The position numbers were made by a program, and so were the translations under genes. This document shows positions 45,051-54,419 of a stretch of 64,000 bases of DNA, piece after piece (the stretch's first letter is position 1; the number at the start of each line of letters is the position of its first letter). Origin of the DNA: Streptomyces sp. DHE7-1. Its GTDB lineage: Bacteria; Actinomycetota; Actinomycetes; Streptomycetales; Streptomycetaceae. The stretch covers positions 1,178,001 to 1,242,000 of the forward strand of contig JACJDG010000003.1 in NCBI GenBank assembly GCA_016432725.1. Direction: 5' to 3'. Under the pieces are notes generated by a model. That model saw only the letters and a program-made list of their open reading frames with translations, was not told the origin of the DNA and did no database searches.

Positions 45051-45677
45051 TCACGCGTCGCCGTAGGCCTCCCCGCCCAGCTCGAAACCGGCCGTGCCCG
45101 CCGTCGCGTCGGCCAGCCAGGCGCGGAACGCGTCGACGTCGGCGTCCGGCAGACCGATCTCGATCGTGACGGCCTCGCCGTAGCGGACGTCCCGGACCTC
45201 GCGTCCGGTGGCGCGCAGGTCGTTCTGCACCTTGCCCGCGCGCTGGTGGTCGACGGTCACCGTGGCGAGCCGGAACCGGCGCCGCGTGATCGTGCCGAGC
45301 GCGTCCAGGGCCTCGCCGACGGAGCCGCCGTAGGCCCGGATGAGACCGCCGGCGCCGAGCTTGACGCCGCCGTAGTAGCGGGTGACGACGGCGATCACGT
45401 ACCGCATGTCGCGGCGCAGCAGCATCTGCAGCATCGGGACGCCGGCCGTGCCCCCCGGTTCGCCGTCGTCGCTCGCCTTCTGGACGGCCGCGTCGGCACC
45501 GATGACGTACGCCCAGCAGTTGTGCGTGGCGTCGGCGTGCTCCTTGCGGACGGCCGCGAGGAACTCCTGGGCCTCCCGCTCGGTGGCCGCCGGGGCGAGG
45601 GAGCACAGGAAGCGGGAGCGGTTGATCTCGGTCTCGTGCACGCCCGCGCGGGCGACTGTGCGGTACTCGTCCTGCAT
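45051..45677 (-). CDS. YigZ/IMPACT-family protein (UPF0029)
   Basis: 208 aa. The UPF0029 signature is clear: KASDDGEPGGTAGVPML and VTRYYGGVKLGAGGLIRAY. A second ferredoxin-like domain (DUF1949) fills the C-terminal 70 residues. Eukaryotic IMPACT relatives control eIF2 kinase; bacterial YigZ function is undefined. A TAGGCT -10 element (45689-45684, minus strand) lies 6 bases before the ATG, so the message is probably leaderless. Intact. Confidence 0.92.
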   Translation of the reverse strand: MQDEYRTVARAGVHETEINRSRFLCSLAPAATEREAQEFLAAVRKEHADATHNCWAYVIGADAAVQKASDDGEPGGTAGVPMLQMLLRRDMRYVIAVVTRYYGGVKLGAGGLIRAYGGSVGEALDALGTITRRRFRLATVTVDHQRAGKVQNDLRATGREVRDVRYGEAVTIEIGLPDADVDAFRAWLADATAGTAGFELGGEAYGDA

Positions 45678-45738
45678 CCCGCCAGCCTATGCGAGCACCG
45701 CCGCGCCCCCGCTCGCGGTGCGGACCGCGCGCTCCGCG

Positions 45739-46290
45739 CTACCGCTTCGGCCCCTTCGTCCCGCGCGGCACGGTGAACGACGTCAGCAGGGCCGCGCCCG
45801 GGACGAGGGCCGGCCAGCCGGTGCCGCGCCAGGCCAGCACGGCGAGCGCCGAGGTCGGGAACTTCGCGCGCACCCGCTCCAGGTTGTCGTCCAGACCGTC
45901 CCCGGCCAGTGCGAGGACCAGTTCCTCCAGCCCCGGGTTGTGCCCGACCAGCAGCAGGGTCTCCACCTCGCGCGGCGTCTCGCGCACGACCTCCATCAGG
46001 TCCGGTGCGGCGGCCGCGTACAGCCTCGGTTCGTAGCGGACCGGGGGCGGGGTGCCCCACTGGGCGGAGGCCAGTTCCCAGGTGCGCCGGGCGCGTACGG
46101 CGGTGGAGCACAGGGCGAGGTCGGGCAGACAGTCGGCCTCGGCGAGCGCGCGGCCGGCGGCCGGGGCGTCCCGCAGGCCGCGCGGCGCCAGCGGACGCCG
46201 GTGGTCCGCGACCCCCTCCGGCCAGTCGGACTTGGCGTGCCGCAGCACGACCAGCCGCCGCAGCGGGCCCGCGCCCGCCCGCTCGATCAC
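45739..46290 (-). CDS. SixA-like histidine phosphatase
   Basis: 183 aa. Histidine phosphatase core: RHG-type motif LVVLRHAKSDWPEG, the second catalytic His in LLLVGHNPGLEEL. These are the hallmarks of SixA, a phosphohistidine phosphatase acting on two-component or PTS proteins. GTG 46290 overlaps the stop of the upstream gene (GTGA), so they are coupled; GGGAG precedes it. C-terminus is basic (GTKGPKR). Target protein unknown. Confidence 0.88.
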   Translation of the reverse strand: MIERAGAGPLRRLVVLRHAKSDWPEGVADHRRPLAPRGLRDAPAAGRALAEADCLPDLALCSTAVRARRTWELASAQWGTPPPVRYEPRLYAAAAPDLMEVVRETPREVETLLLVGHNPGLEELVLALAGDGLDDNLERVRAKFPTSALAVLAWRGTGWPALVPGAALLTSFTVPRGTKGPKR

Positions 46291-47081
46291 CCGAGGCTCC
46301 CGAGGTCCCGGGGGAGGTCGAGGGCGAGCAGGCGGTCGGCGTACGCGTAGGTCTCGAACCGGGCCCCGTCCGGGATGTCCGGGGCGACCGCCACGTCGCG
46401 CAGCACGTCCAGCACACCGGGCACGTCGAGATCGTCCTCCCAGGCGGCCCGCAACCGTGTCCGCACCTCTTCCGGCACCGGCCGCGAGGGGTGCCGCGCC
46501 CACTCGGCCACGGCCCGCCGCCACCGGGCGAGCGTCCGCTCGGCCTCACCCAGCCGTCCGGCGTCCAGCGTCACGGGGGCGTCGCGCGGCACGGAGAGGA
46601 GGGCCAGCCGGAGGGCGCCGGAGTCCGCGTCGGCGGAGAGCAGGGCACGCAGCGCCGCGCCGGACGCGTCGGCGCCGCCGGACGGTGCTGCCGGGTCCGG
46701 CCCCGGCGGCTCCCCGGTCCAGGTCACCGGAGCGACGCGGACCACCGTTCCCCCGCCCGGCGCCGTGCCCCGCTCTCCCGTCACGTGCAGGACCTGGGCC
46801 TCGCCCAGGCCCGACGCGAGGTCGCGGCCGTCCTCGAAGGGGCGGATGGACAGGGTGGTGGCGGCCGCGCGGAGCTCGGCGAGCCGGTGGGGCGCGGTCA
46901 GGATGGTCCACACGGGGGTGCCGCCGAGTTCCAGGGCCCGGACGAGGACATCGGCGGTGAGCAGGACCCGCAGGGCCGTCAGGTCCAGGCCGGAGGCGTA
47001 GGCCTCGATCCGGGTCAGGCCGCGGCGGGCGGGCGCGGCGGAGACGGATTCACCGGTTCGGGCGTCGAGGATGCGCAGCAC
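46287..47081 (-). CDS. Cysteinyl-tRNA-synthetase-like protein lacking catalytic motifs
   Basis: 264 aa. The C-terminal 100 residues resemble the helical end of class Ia CysRS (LRLALLSVPRDAPVTLDAGR, WEDDLDVPGVLDVLRDVA, FETYAYADRLLALDLPRDL). The N-terminal half resembles a shortened nucleotide-binding region (LRVLLTADVLVRALELGGT), but no HIGH or KMSKS motif and no zinc-binding Cys are present. It therefore should not charge tRNA. GTG 47081 is chosen from a TACGCT -10 six to seven bases upstream. Overlaps sixA by GTGA. Function unknown; a role in a regulatory or amino-acid-binding process is speculation. Confidence 0.7.
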   Translation of the reverse strand: MLRILDARTGESVSAAPARRGLTRIEAYASGLDLTALRVLLTADVLVRALELGGTPVWTILTAPHRLAELRAAATTLSIRPFEDGRDLASGLGEAQVLHVTGERGTAPGGGTVVRVAPVTWTGEPPGPDPAAPSGGADASGAALRALLSADADSGALRLALLSVPRDAPVTLDAGRLGEAERTLARWRRAVAEWARHPSRPVPEEVRTRLRAAWEDDLDVPGVLDVLRDVAVAPDIPDGARFETYAYADRLLALDLPRDLGSLG

Positions 47082-47222
47082 GGCCCGAGCGTAGGCGCGG
47101 CGGCGGCCGTACGCGGGCACCTTGCGCCGATTCCGGACACCGTGGCGGGTGACCGGGGGAATCAGCACCCCGTGAGCGCTGTTGCTCCCACGACAGTTCC
47201 CCCGCAGCCCGAGGAGGCGGCC

Positions 47223-47630
47223 GTGCACGGCGACGAGGCGACCATCCGCAGGATCCTGACCGAGCTGGGCGACACCTGGGCCGTCGTCGGCCTGTCCGCG
47301 AACCGGCGGCGGGCCGCCTACGGGGTGGCGCGGGTGCTGCAGGGGTTCGGCAAGCGGATCGTGCCGGTGCATCCGAAGGCGGAGACGGTGCACGGCGAGC
47401 CGGGCTACGCCTCCCTCGCGGAGATCCCCTTCGAGGTCGACGTCGTGGACGTGTTCGTCAACGCCGAGCTGGCCGGCGCGGTCGCCGACGAGGCGGTGAC
47501 GAAGGGCGCGAAGGCGGTGTGGTTCCAGCTCGGGGTCGTCGACGAGGACGCCGGGGAGCGGGTCCGGGCCGCGGGGCTGGACATGGTGATGGACCGCTGC
47601 CCGGCGATCGAAATTCCCCGCCTGCATTGA
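47223..47630 (+). CDS. CoA-binding-domain protein (YccU type)
   Basis: 135 aa. Rossmann-like CoA_binding_2 domain: WAVVGLSANRRRAAYGVARV, IVPVHPKAETVHGEPGYASL, VDVVDVFVNAE and AVWFQLGVVDEDAGERVRAAG with the conserved MDRCPAIE ending. Single-domain proteins of this family bind CoA; their role is not settled. GAGGAGGCGG lies before GTG 47223. Intact. Confidence 0.9.
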   Translation: MHGDEATIRRILTELGDTWAVVGLSANRRRAAYGVARVLQGFGKRIVPVHPKAETVHGEPGYASLAEIPFEVDVVDVFVNAELAGAVADEAVTKGAKAVWFQLGVVDEDAGERVRAAGLDMVMDRCPAIEIPRLH

Positions 47631-47685
47631 GCTGTCTCACCTTCTTCTCACAATTCTCCGCTGAATATTGACATTCCACCTGGGC

Positions 47686-47735
47686 CTTGACCTGTGGGAA
47701 GACCGTCACCAAGACAGTCAAGATCCCGGGTCAAG
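47686..47735. promoter_or_regulatory. Three GTCAAG elements upstream of the amino-acid permease
   Basis: CTTGAC (47686-47691) is the inverted form of GTCAAG, which occurs at 47717-47722 and again at 47730-47735, 13 bases apart. They lie 18-67 bases upstream of the permease -35 box. A regulator-binding cluster is possible; nothing links it to a named protein. Confidence 0.35.
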
Positions 47736-47752
47736 TTTTGGGAAACAGTCTT

Positions 47753-47780
47753 TTGCGACAGCGGAACGCTTTCCTAGCCT
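47753..47780 (+). promoter_or_regulatory. Promoter of the amino-acid permease
   Basis: TTGCGA (47753-47758), 16-base spacer, TAGCCT (47775-47780): a good fit to the Streptomyces housekeeping consensus. The start codon is 53 bases downstream, leaving a short leader that contains a GAGAGG ribosome site. Confidence 0.6.
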
Positions 47781-47832
47781 GTGGCCTCCTTGCTCGTTAT
47801 TCGCACGCTCACGATCTGAGAGGCCACCAGAC

Positions 47833-49472
47833 ATGGTGAAAGTCGACCATGCCGTGCCACAGGCCACGACGGAGTCCGGCGGCGGTCTGCGCCGGGACGT
47901 CGGGCTGATCGGACTGATGTGGGCCTCGGTGGGCTCCATCATCGGCTCCGGCTGGCTGTACGGAGCCGAGAAGGCGGTGGTCGTGGCCGGCCCCGCGGCG
48001 ATCGTCTCGTGGGTGATCGGCGCGGTCGCCATCGTCCTGCTGGCACTCGTGCACGCCGAACTCGGCGGCATGTTCCCGGTCGCCGGCGGCACCGCCCGCT
48101 ACCCGCACTACGCCTTCGGCGGCCTGGCCGGCATGTCGTTCGGCTGGTTCGCCTGGCTGCAGGCGGCCACCGTGGCCCGATCGAGGTCGAGGCCATGATC
48201 GGTTACGCCGGTCACTGGGGCTGGGCCCAGGGCCTGCAGCACGCCGACGGCACGCTGACGACCGGCGGTCTCCTCACCGCCGTCGTCCTCATGGCCGTCT
48301 TCGTCGGCGTCAACTTCTTCGGCGTCCGGGCCCTGGCCCACACCAACAGCGCCGCGACCTGGTGGAAGATCGCCGTTCCGCTCGGGGCGATCTTCATCAT
48401 CGCCGTGGGCAACTTCCACCCCGGCAACTTCACCTCGGAGGGCTTCGCGCCCTTCGGTGCCAAGGGTGTGCTGGGCGCGATCAGCTCCAGCGGCATCATC
48501 TTCGCGCTGCTCGGCTTCGAGCAGGCGATCCAGCTCGCGGGCGAGAGCCGCAACCCCAAGCGCGACCTGCCGCGGGCGACCCTCGGCTCGGTGGCGATCG
48601 GCGCCGTGATCTACATCCTGCTCCAGGTCGTGTTCATCGGCGCGCTGCCGCACACCTCCTTCGCGCACGGCTGGGCCAAGCTGGACTTCGCCGGCATCAG
48701 CGGACCCTGGGCGGGTCTGGCGACCCTGGTGGGCCTCGGCTGGCTGGGCTGGGTGCTCTACGTCGACGCCATCATCTCCCCCGGCGGCACCGGCCTGATC
48801 TACACGACCGCCACCTCGCGCGTCTCCTACGGCCTGGCCAAGAACGGCTACGCGCCGAAGGCGTTCGCGAAGACCGACGCGCGCGGCGTGCCGTGGTTCG
48901 GCCTCGTCATGTCCTTCGTGACCGGCGTGGTCTGCTTCCTGCCGTTCCCGAGCTGGCAGGAGCTGGTCGGCTTCATCACCTCGGCGAGCGTGCTGATGTA
49001 CGCGGGCGCTCCCCTGGCGTACGGCGTCTTCGCCGACCGGCTGCCGCACCACGAGCGCCCCTACCGGCTGCCCTTCGGCAAGGTGATCTCGCCGTTGTCG
49101 TTCGTGGTCGCCAACCTCATCATCTACTGGGCCGGCTGGGACACCCTGTGGCGGCTGGGCTTCGCGATCCTGCTCGGCTACGTGCTGCTCGGCTCCTACG
49201 CCTGGTACGCCGTCCGCAAGAACCTGCCCGACGCGCCCCGGCTGGACTTCAAGGCCGCGCAGTGGCTCCCCGGCTACCTGCTGGGCCTGGGCGCGATCTC
49301 CTGGCTGGGCGGCTTCGGCGGCCGTGGCTACATCGCCCTGTGGTGGGACATCCTGGTGGTCGCGGCCTTCTCGCTCGGCGTCTACTACTGGGCCAAGGCC
49401 ACCGCGTCGAAGACCGAGGCGATCGAGCGGAGCATCGAGGAGGTCGTGGTCACGGACGCCCCGGCGCACTGA
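47833..49472 (+). CDS. APC-family amino-acid permease (one apparent frame break)
   Basis: About 546 aa after bridging, with some 12 membrane segments. N-terminal IGLMWASVGSIIGSGWLYGA and the later SSSGIIFALLGFEQAIQLAGE are APC-superfamily consensus sequences around the unwound substrate helices 1 and 6. The frame changes at 48176-48178, where CCC must be CCCC to read TVAPIEVEAMIGYAGHWGW. Own promoter at 47753. Substrate probably an amino acid or amine; not further defined. Confidence 0.9.
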
Positions 49473-49548
49473 CCCCGCTCCCGGACACCGGTGTCCCGCC
49501 GGCCGCGGCCACCCGCTGCGGCTGACGGGACACCGTCATAATGCGGAG

Positions 49549-50783
49549 GTGACAGACCCTTCCCCCCACTTCGGCTCCGCGCCCGTCGACGGCCGTACGG
49601 AAGACCGTACGGTCGTCGTCGTGGGCGCCGGGCCCGCCGGGCTCACCGTCGCCGCCCTGCTGCGGGCCGCCTCCGTCGACTGCGTGGTCCTGGAGACCGA
49701 GAGCAGACAGTTCGTCGAGACCCGGCCCGGGCGGGCGTCCTCGAGGAATGGGCGGTCCGCGAACTCGAGCGGCGGGGCCTGGCGAAGCGCCTGCTGGAGC
49801 GCGCCGAGCCGCACGACGCCTGCGAGTTCCGCTTCGACGGCGAGCGGTTCCGCTTCCCCTTCGGGGAACTGATGGGCCATCACCACTACGTGTACCCGCA
49901 GCCGATGCTGGTGACCGACCTGGTACGGGAGTACGCCGACGTACGCGGCGGTGACATCCGCTTCGGAGTGGGCGACGTACGGCTGCACGACCTGGACTCG
50001 GACCGGCCCGCGGTGTCGTACCGGTGTCCGCGGACGGGTGAACGGGTTCTGTTGCGCTGCGACTTCGTCGCCGGCTGCGACGGCGCGCGCGGGGTGACGC
50101 GGGACGCGATACCGCCCGAGCGCACCCGCGTCGCGCGGCAGGACGACGGCATCGGCTGGCTGGCGCTGCTCGCCGAGACCCCGCCCTCCGCCGACTGCGT
50201 GGTGTTCGGCGTCCACCCGCGCGGCTTCGCCGGTCACATGCCGCGCAGCCCCGAGGTCACCCGTTACTACCTGCAGTGCCCGCCCGGGGACGATCCGGAG
50301 AACTGGCCGCACGACCGGGTCTGGGCCGAGCTGCGCACCCGGCTCGGCGCGGCCGGGGCGCCACCGCTGACCGAGGGGCGCCTGATCGAGAAGCGGGTGC
50401 TGGACATGCACCACTACGTCGTCGAACCCCTGTCCCACGGGCGGCTGTTGCTGGCCGGCGACGCCGGTCATCTCACGGCGCCCATCGCGGCGAAGGGCAT
50501 GAACCTGGCCCTGCACGACGCGTTCCTGCTGGGCGACGCGCTCGCCGCGTACGTGGGCCGGGGCGACGGGAGCGGCCTGGCGGGCTACTCGGCGGCGGCG
50601 CTGCGCAGAGTGTGGGACTACCAGGAGTTCTCGCAGTGGCTGTCGGACATCTACCACGGGGTGTCGTCCGGCGACGCGTTCCGGGCCGGCACCACTCTGG
50701 CCCGGCTGCGCCGGCTCTTCGCCTCGCCCGCCGCGGCGGCCGCGTTCGCCGAGCAGTACGTGGGCTCGGCCACCGCGTTCTGA
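49549..50783 (+). CDS. FAD-dependent 4-hydroxybenzoate 3-monooxygenase-like hydroxylase (one apparent frame break)
   Basis: About 411 aa after bridging. FAD motif VVVVGAGPAGLTVAALLRA, DG motif in DFVAGCDGARGVTR, GD motif in RLLLAGDAGHLTAPIAAKGM, and the p-hydroxybenzoate-hydroxylase-type TRYYLQCPPGDDPENW. The frame changes at 49726-49728, where CCC must be CCCC to read ETRPRAGVLEEWAVREL. CATAAT (49537-49542) ends 6 bases before the GTG, so leaderless. PobA-like by sequence style; other aromatic hydroxylases are possible. No protocatechuate genes are adjacent. Confidence 0.85.
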
Positions 50784-50802
50784 GCGCGGCACCGCTGGTG
50801 AG

Positions 50803-50831
50803 GGGCCCGCGTCCGCGTCCGGCGCGGGCCC
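50803..50831. terminator. 9-bp hairpin between convergent hydroxylase and YbaK genes
   Basis: GGGCCCGCG (50803-50811) pairs perfectly with CGCGGGCCC (50823-50831), loop 11 bases, in the 61-base gap between two genes that point at each other. Confidence 0.7.
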
Positions 50832-50844
50832 GCCGCCCCCGGTG

Positions 50845-51402
50845 TCAGGCGGTGCCGAGTCCTTCGAGCACCACCGCGCCGGGCAGTTCCGCGAGCGCCT
50901 TGCCGGGGACCAGCAGCTTGCCGCGCCGGCGACCGCTGCCCACCAGGACGTACGGCAGGTCGGCCACGGCCGCGTCGATCAGGACGGGCCAGCCGGCGGG
51001 GAGTCCGACCGGGGTGATGCCGCCGTACTCCATGCCGGTCTCGCCGGTCGCGGTCTCCATCGAGGCGAAGGAGGCCTTGCGGGCCCCGAGTTGGCGGCGC
51101 ACCACGCCGTTGACGTCGACCCGGGTGGTGGAGAGCACCAGGCACGCGGCCAGGGTCGTCGCGCCGCCCCGCTTGCCCGCGACCACCACGCAGTTCGCCG
51201 ACCGCTCCAGCAGGTCGCGCCCGTAGTGCTCGACGAAGACGGCCGTGTCGGCCCAGCGCGGGTCGGTGTCCACCCAGACGATCCGGTCGGCGGGGACGCC
51301 GCCCCGCCAGTGCCGCACGGCGTCGGCGACGGGCGCCGTGAGCTCGTCCAGGCAGTCCGGGGCGGGAACGGCGGTCTCGAAGTCTCCGATGGGTGCGCGC
51401 AT
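50845..51402 (-). CDS. YbaK/EbsC-family (aminoacyl-tRNA deacylase-like) protein
   Basis: 185 aa. YbaK/ProX fold: SANCVVVAGKRGGATTLAAC carries the conserved Lys, and EYGGITPVGLPAGWPVLID is the characteristic GGIxPVG motif. Family members hydrolyse mischarged Cys- or Ala-tRNA(Pro). Here no partner synthetase is adjacent, so a trans-editing role is inferred. Intact; the next gene upstream (XRE-cupin) lies 43 bases away on the same strand. Confidence 0.9.
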   Translation of the reverse strand: MRAPIGDFETAVPAPDCLDELTAPVADAVRHWRGGVPADRIVWVDTDPRWADTAVFVEHYGRDLLERSANCVVVAGKRGGATTLAACLVLSTTRVDVNGVVRRQLGARKASFASMETATGETGMEYGGITPVGLPAGWPVLIDAAVADLPYVLVGSGRRRGKLLVPGKALAELPGAVVLEGLGTA

Positions 51403-51445
51403 GGCCGCACGCTAACAAGACGCCCCAGGCCGGGATACCGGCGTC

Positions 51446-52018
51446 TCAGTGAACGGGCGGCACCGAGACGGCCATCATCATCTCCATCGGCACGTCGCCC
51501 CGGTTGCCGTACAGGTGCGGCACGTTGGCCTCGAAGGAGGCGCTCGCGCCGGCCGGCACGCGGTACTCCTCACCGTCCACGGTGAGCGTCAGCTCGCCCG
51601 CGGTGACATGGACCAGCTCCACCGTTCCGGCGGGGTGCGGTTCGGAGGGGCTGTTCTCGCCCGGCATCAGCCGCCAGTCCCAGATCTCCAGCGGCCCGGG
51701 CGCCTCGGTTCCAGCGAGCAGCCGGTTGTAGCTGCCGGCCTCGGTGTGCCACAGCCGCACGGCGCGCTCGGCGGGGACGATGCGGACCTTCGGACCCCGC
51801 TCGTAGTCGAGGAGGGTGGTGACGCTCACCCCCAGCGCGTCGCCGATCTTGACGACGGTGCCGATGCTCGGGTTGGTGCGGGCCTGCTCGATCTGGATGA
51901 GCATGCCGCGGCTGACTCCGGCCCGGGCGGCGAGGACGTCCAGCGTGAAGCCGCGCACCGCGCGCCAGTGCCGCACGTTGCGGGCCAGGGACTGGGTCAG
52001 GAGTTCGAGGTCCGACAC
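51446..52018 (-). CDS. XRE-family regulator with cupin domain
   Basis: 190 aa. N-terminal HTH (residues 10-65, AARAGVSRGMLIQIEQARTN, STVVKIGDALG-like) followed by a cupin (about 110-185, with HPAGTVELVHVTAGELTLTV and PAGASASFEANVPHLYGN). This two-domain class includes PuuR-like regulators that bind small ligands in the cupin. Possible operator TACTG-AG-CAGTA just upstream. Probably co-transcribed with the YbaK gene. Ligand unknown. Confidence 0.9.
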   Translation of the reverse strand: MSDLELLTQSLARNVRHWRAVRGFTLDVLAARAGVSRGMLIQIEQARTNPSIGTVVKIGDALGVSVTTLLDYERGPKVRIVPAERAVRLWHTEAGSYNRLLAGTEAPGPLEIWDWRLMPGENSPSEPHPAGTVELVHVTAGELTLTVDGEEYRVPAGASASFEANVPHLYGNRGDVPMEMMMAVSVPPVH

Positions 52019-52050
52019 GATCCGTCCAATGTCCGGGGTTCAGCAAACTG

Positions 52051-52062
52051 TACTGAGCAGTA
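52051..52062. promoter_or_regulatory. Inverted repeat upstream of the XRE-cupin gene
   Basis: TACTG-AG-CAGTA is a perfect 5-base inverted repeat with a 2-base centre. It overlaps the minus-strand sequence TACAGT, a possible -10 element, about 30 bases from the start codon. Self-repression by the XRE-cupin protein is the natural guess. Confidence 0.4.
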
Positions 52063-52082
52063 TCCCCCGGCGACCGGTCGCG

Positions 52083-52847
52083 TCAGCCGTCGGCCTCCAG
52101 CCGCGCCAGCTCCTCGATGCCCTCCTCGTCCAGGTCCGCGAGGGCGCGCAGCTGCTGCGGGGTGATCCCCTCCGGGGGCGGCACCGGGGCCGGGGTCCGC
52201 AGCGGCGGCTGCCAGCCCGCGTCGGGCGTCCAGCGCCGTACGACCCGGGCGGGTGCCCCGGCCACCACGGCGTGGTCGGGCACCGTGCCGCGCACCACCG
52301 CACCGGCCGCCACCACCACGTTCCGGCCGATCCGCGCACCGGGCAGGATCACCGCGCCGGTGCCGATCCAGCAGCCCGGGCCGATCTCCACCGGCTCCAT
52401 CCGCGGCCACTGCCTGCCGATGGGCTCGTGCGGGTCGTCGTAGGAGTGGTTGGTGGAGGTGACGTAGACGTACGGCCCGAAGTAGCAGTCGCTGCCGATG
52501 GTGACCGTCGTGTCGGCGATGACGTGGCTGCCGCGGCCGAGGACGACCCCGTCGCCGATGCGCAGGATCGGGTCCGGACCGAGGTCGAGGTCCGGCATCA
52601 GGCCGGCGGTCAGCGTGACCTGCTCGGCGATGATGCAGTGCGAGCCGATGTGGATCCAGGGCTCGCCGAAGACGGTGCCGAGCGGGAAGGCCAGCCTGGT
52701 GACCGGGCCCAGCGAGCCGAAGCGGAACCTCCCGGGGTGCTCCGCGCTGACGGACCCCGCGCGCTGCGCCCACGCCCAGGCCGCGTGGACGGCGCGCTGG
52801 GCGAGGCCCCGCCGCCGGGATGAGAACGTGTTCTTGCGCTTCGGCAC
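52083..52847 (-). CDS. Left-handed beta-helix acyltransferase (hexapeptide family)
   Basis: 254 aa. Repeated hexapeptides of the I-G-x-x-x-x type run from about 70 to 205 (IHIGSHCIIAEQVTLTAG, IGDGVVLGRGSHVIADTTV, IGPGCWIGTGAVILPGARIG). The loop TSTNHSYDDPHEPIGRQWP contains the catalytic His of the maltose/galactoside O-acetyltransferase-like group. A C-terminal tail of 45 residues is extra and acidic. Acceptor unknown; sugar or cell-surface modification is likely. Intact. Confidence 0.88.
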   Translation of the reverse strand: MPKRKNTFSSRRRGLAQRAVHAAWAWAQRAGSVSAEHPGRFRFGSLGPVTRLAFPLGTVFGEPWIHIGSHCIIAEQVTLTAGLMPDLDLGPDPILRIGDGVVLGRGSHVIADTTVTIGSDCYFGPYVYVTSTNHSYDDPHEPIGRQWPRMEPVEIGPGCWIGTGAVILPGARIGRNVVVAAGAVVRGTVPDHAVVAGAPARVVRRWTPDAGWQPPLRTPAPVPPPEGITPQQLRALADLDEEGIEELARLEADG

Positions 52848-52955
52848 GGGCTCACGTTACTCAGCGGGGGCCCGGGGCGAGGGCGCGGGCCGCTGTGATC
52901 TTTGCCCCAGTCCTGACGTACCGTGCGCAGTACTACGGCGGACGAGGAGACGGTG

Positions 52956-53482
52956 ATGACGCACAAGGCGCTGATCGTGGGCATCGCAGGGAAGGAACCG
53001 CAGGTCGACGCGGAGGCGTTCGTGGCGCCCACGGCCTCGGTGATCGGGGACGTCACACTGCGCGCCGGCGCCAGTGTCTGGTACGGCGCCGTGGTGCGCG
53101 GGGACGTCGAGCGGATCACCGTGGGCGCCGACGCGAACGTGCAGGACAACGTCACGCTGCACGCCGACCCGGGCTTCCCGGTGACCGTCGGGGAGCGGGT
53201 CTCCATCGGGCACAACGCGGTGGTGCACGGCGCGACCGTGGAGGACGACTGCCTGATCGGGATGGGCGCGACCGTGCTGAACGGGGCGGTGATCGGGGCG
53301 GGCTCGCTGGTCGCGGCCCAGGCCCTGGTCCCGCAGGGCATGGTCGTGCCGCCGGGGTCACTGGTGGCGGGCGTCCCCGCCAAGGTGCGGCGGGAGCTGT
53401 CCGAGGAGGAACGGCAGGGGTCACCCTCAACGGCACGCTGTACGCGGATCTGGCGAAGACCCATCGCGCAGTGCACGAGTAG
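52956..53482 (+). CDS. Gamma-class carbonic-anhydrase-like protein (one apparent frame break)
   Basis: About 175 aa after bridging. Left-handed beta-helix protein with the family segments VWYGAVVRGDVERITVGADA, NVQDNVTLHADPG, and SIGHNAVVHGATVEDDCLIG, where the zinc-ligand histidines are expected (H in HADPG, GHNAVVHG). The frame changes at 53417-53420, where GGGG must be GGGGG to read RQGVTLNGTLYADLAKTHR and the stop at 53480-53482. GGAGACGGTG precedes the ATG. Known bacterial relatives include YrdA and PaaY; CO2 hydration is not assured. Confidence 0.88.
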
Positions 53483-53509
53483 GGAGTCCGCGAGCGGTCC
53501 GCGGGCGGC

Positions 53510-54157
53510 TCAGTCCCCCGCGGGTACCGGCTCCGGCTCCTGCCGGCGCTGCTCCTGCGCCTTCTTGGCGCGGCGCTTGATGACCAGCATCGACGCCAGT
53601 CCGATCAGGACCGCCCCGGCCAGCCCCAGGTACGAGAACCGCTTCAGCCAGTCCTCGGCGACGACGCCCACGTAGTAGATGACGGCGGTGGTGCCGCCGG
53701 CCCAGCAGATGCCGCCGAGGACGTTGGCGATCAGGAACTTCCAGTACGGCATGTGGAGCACGCCCGCGAGCGGTCCGGCGAAGATGCGCAGCAGGGCGAC
53801 GAAACGGCCGAAGAACACCGCCCACATGCCCCACTTCTCGAAGGACCGCTCGGCGGTGGCGACATGGCCCTCGCCGAAGTGCCTCGGGAACTTCCTCCCC
53901 AGCCAGGCCAGCAGCGGGCGCCCGCCCTTGCGGCCGATCGCGTAGCCGATGGAGTCGCCGATGACGGCACCGGCGGTCGCGCAGACGCCGAGCACGACCG
54001 GGTTGATGCCCGTGTGCTGGGAGGACATCAGCGCCGCCGAGACCAGGACGATCTCGCCCGGCAGCGGGATGCCCAGGCTCTCCAGGCCGATCACGAGGGC
54101 CACCACGGCGTAGACGGCGGCCGCGGGCACCGTGTCGAGCCATTCCTGGACGTGCAC
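53510..54157 (-). CDS. DedA-family membrane protein
   Basis: 215 aa. VTT/SNARE-associated fold: EWLDTVPAAAVYAVVALVIG, LESLGIPLPGEIVLVSAALM, FGRFVALLRIFAGPLAGVLH and a final FLIANVLGGICWAGGTT. The FxGRF-x-x-x-R-x-x-x-P motif is intact. DedA proteins move lipids across the membrane, some of them undecaprenyl phosphate (family knowledge). GTG 54157 has GGAGG upstream. Intact. Confidence 0.92.
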   Translation of the reverse strand: MHVQEWLDTVPAAAVYAVVALVIGLESLGIPLPGEIVLVSAALMSSQHTGINPVVLGVCATAGAVIGDSIGYAIGRKGGRPLLAWLGRKFPRHFGEGHVATAERSFEKWGMWAVFFGRFVALLRIFAGPLAGVLHMPYWKFLIANVLGGICWAGGTTAVIYYVGVVAEDWLKRFSYLGLAGAVLIGLASMLVIKRRAKKAQEQRRQEPEPVPAGD

Positions 54158-54419
54158 CGCCGGTTCCTCCCGAGTCGCTGTCCCTGTCCGTACGCGGGCG
54201 TGGCTTGCGCAGCGCGCCCCATGGGAAGGCTACCTGGTCGGCGCTGAACGGCGGCCTGCGCACGGGCCGCACGGCACCACCGCGCCCTCGCCCCGTCGCT
54301 TCCCGGCCATCGCGGTGTCACGCCGGAGGGAAAGGCTCCCCGAGGCTCCGCCGCTCCCCCCTCCCCTGGCTCCCGCCGCTCCCCTCCGGCCGGGCCCGAT
54401 GCGGAAGGACGTCGTCCCC

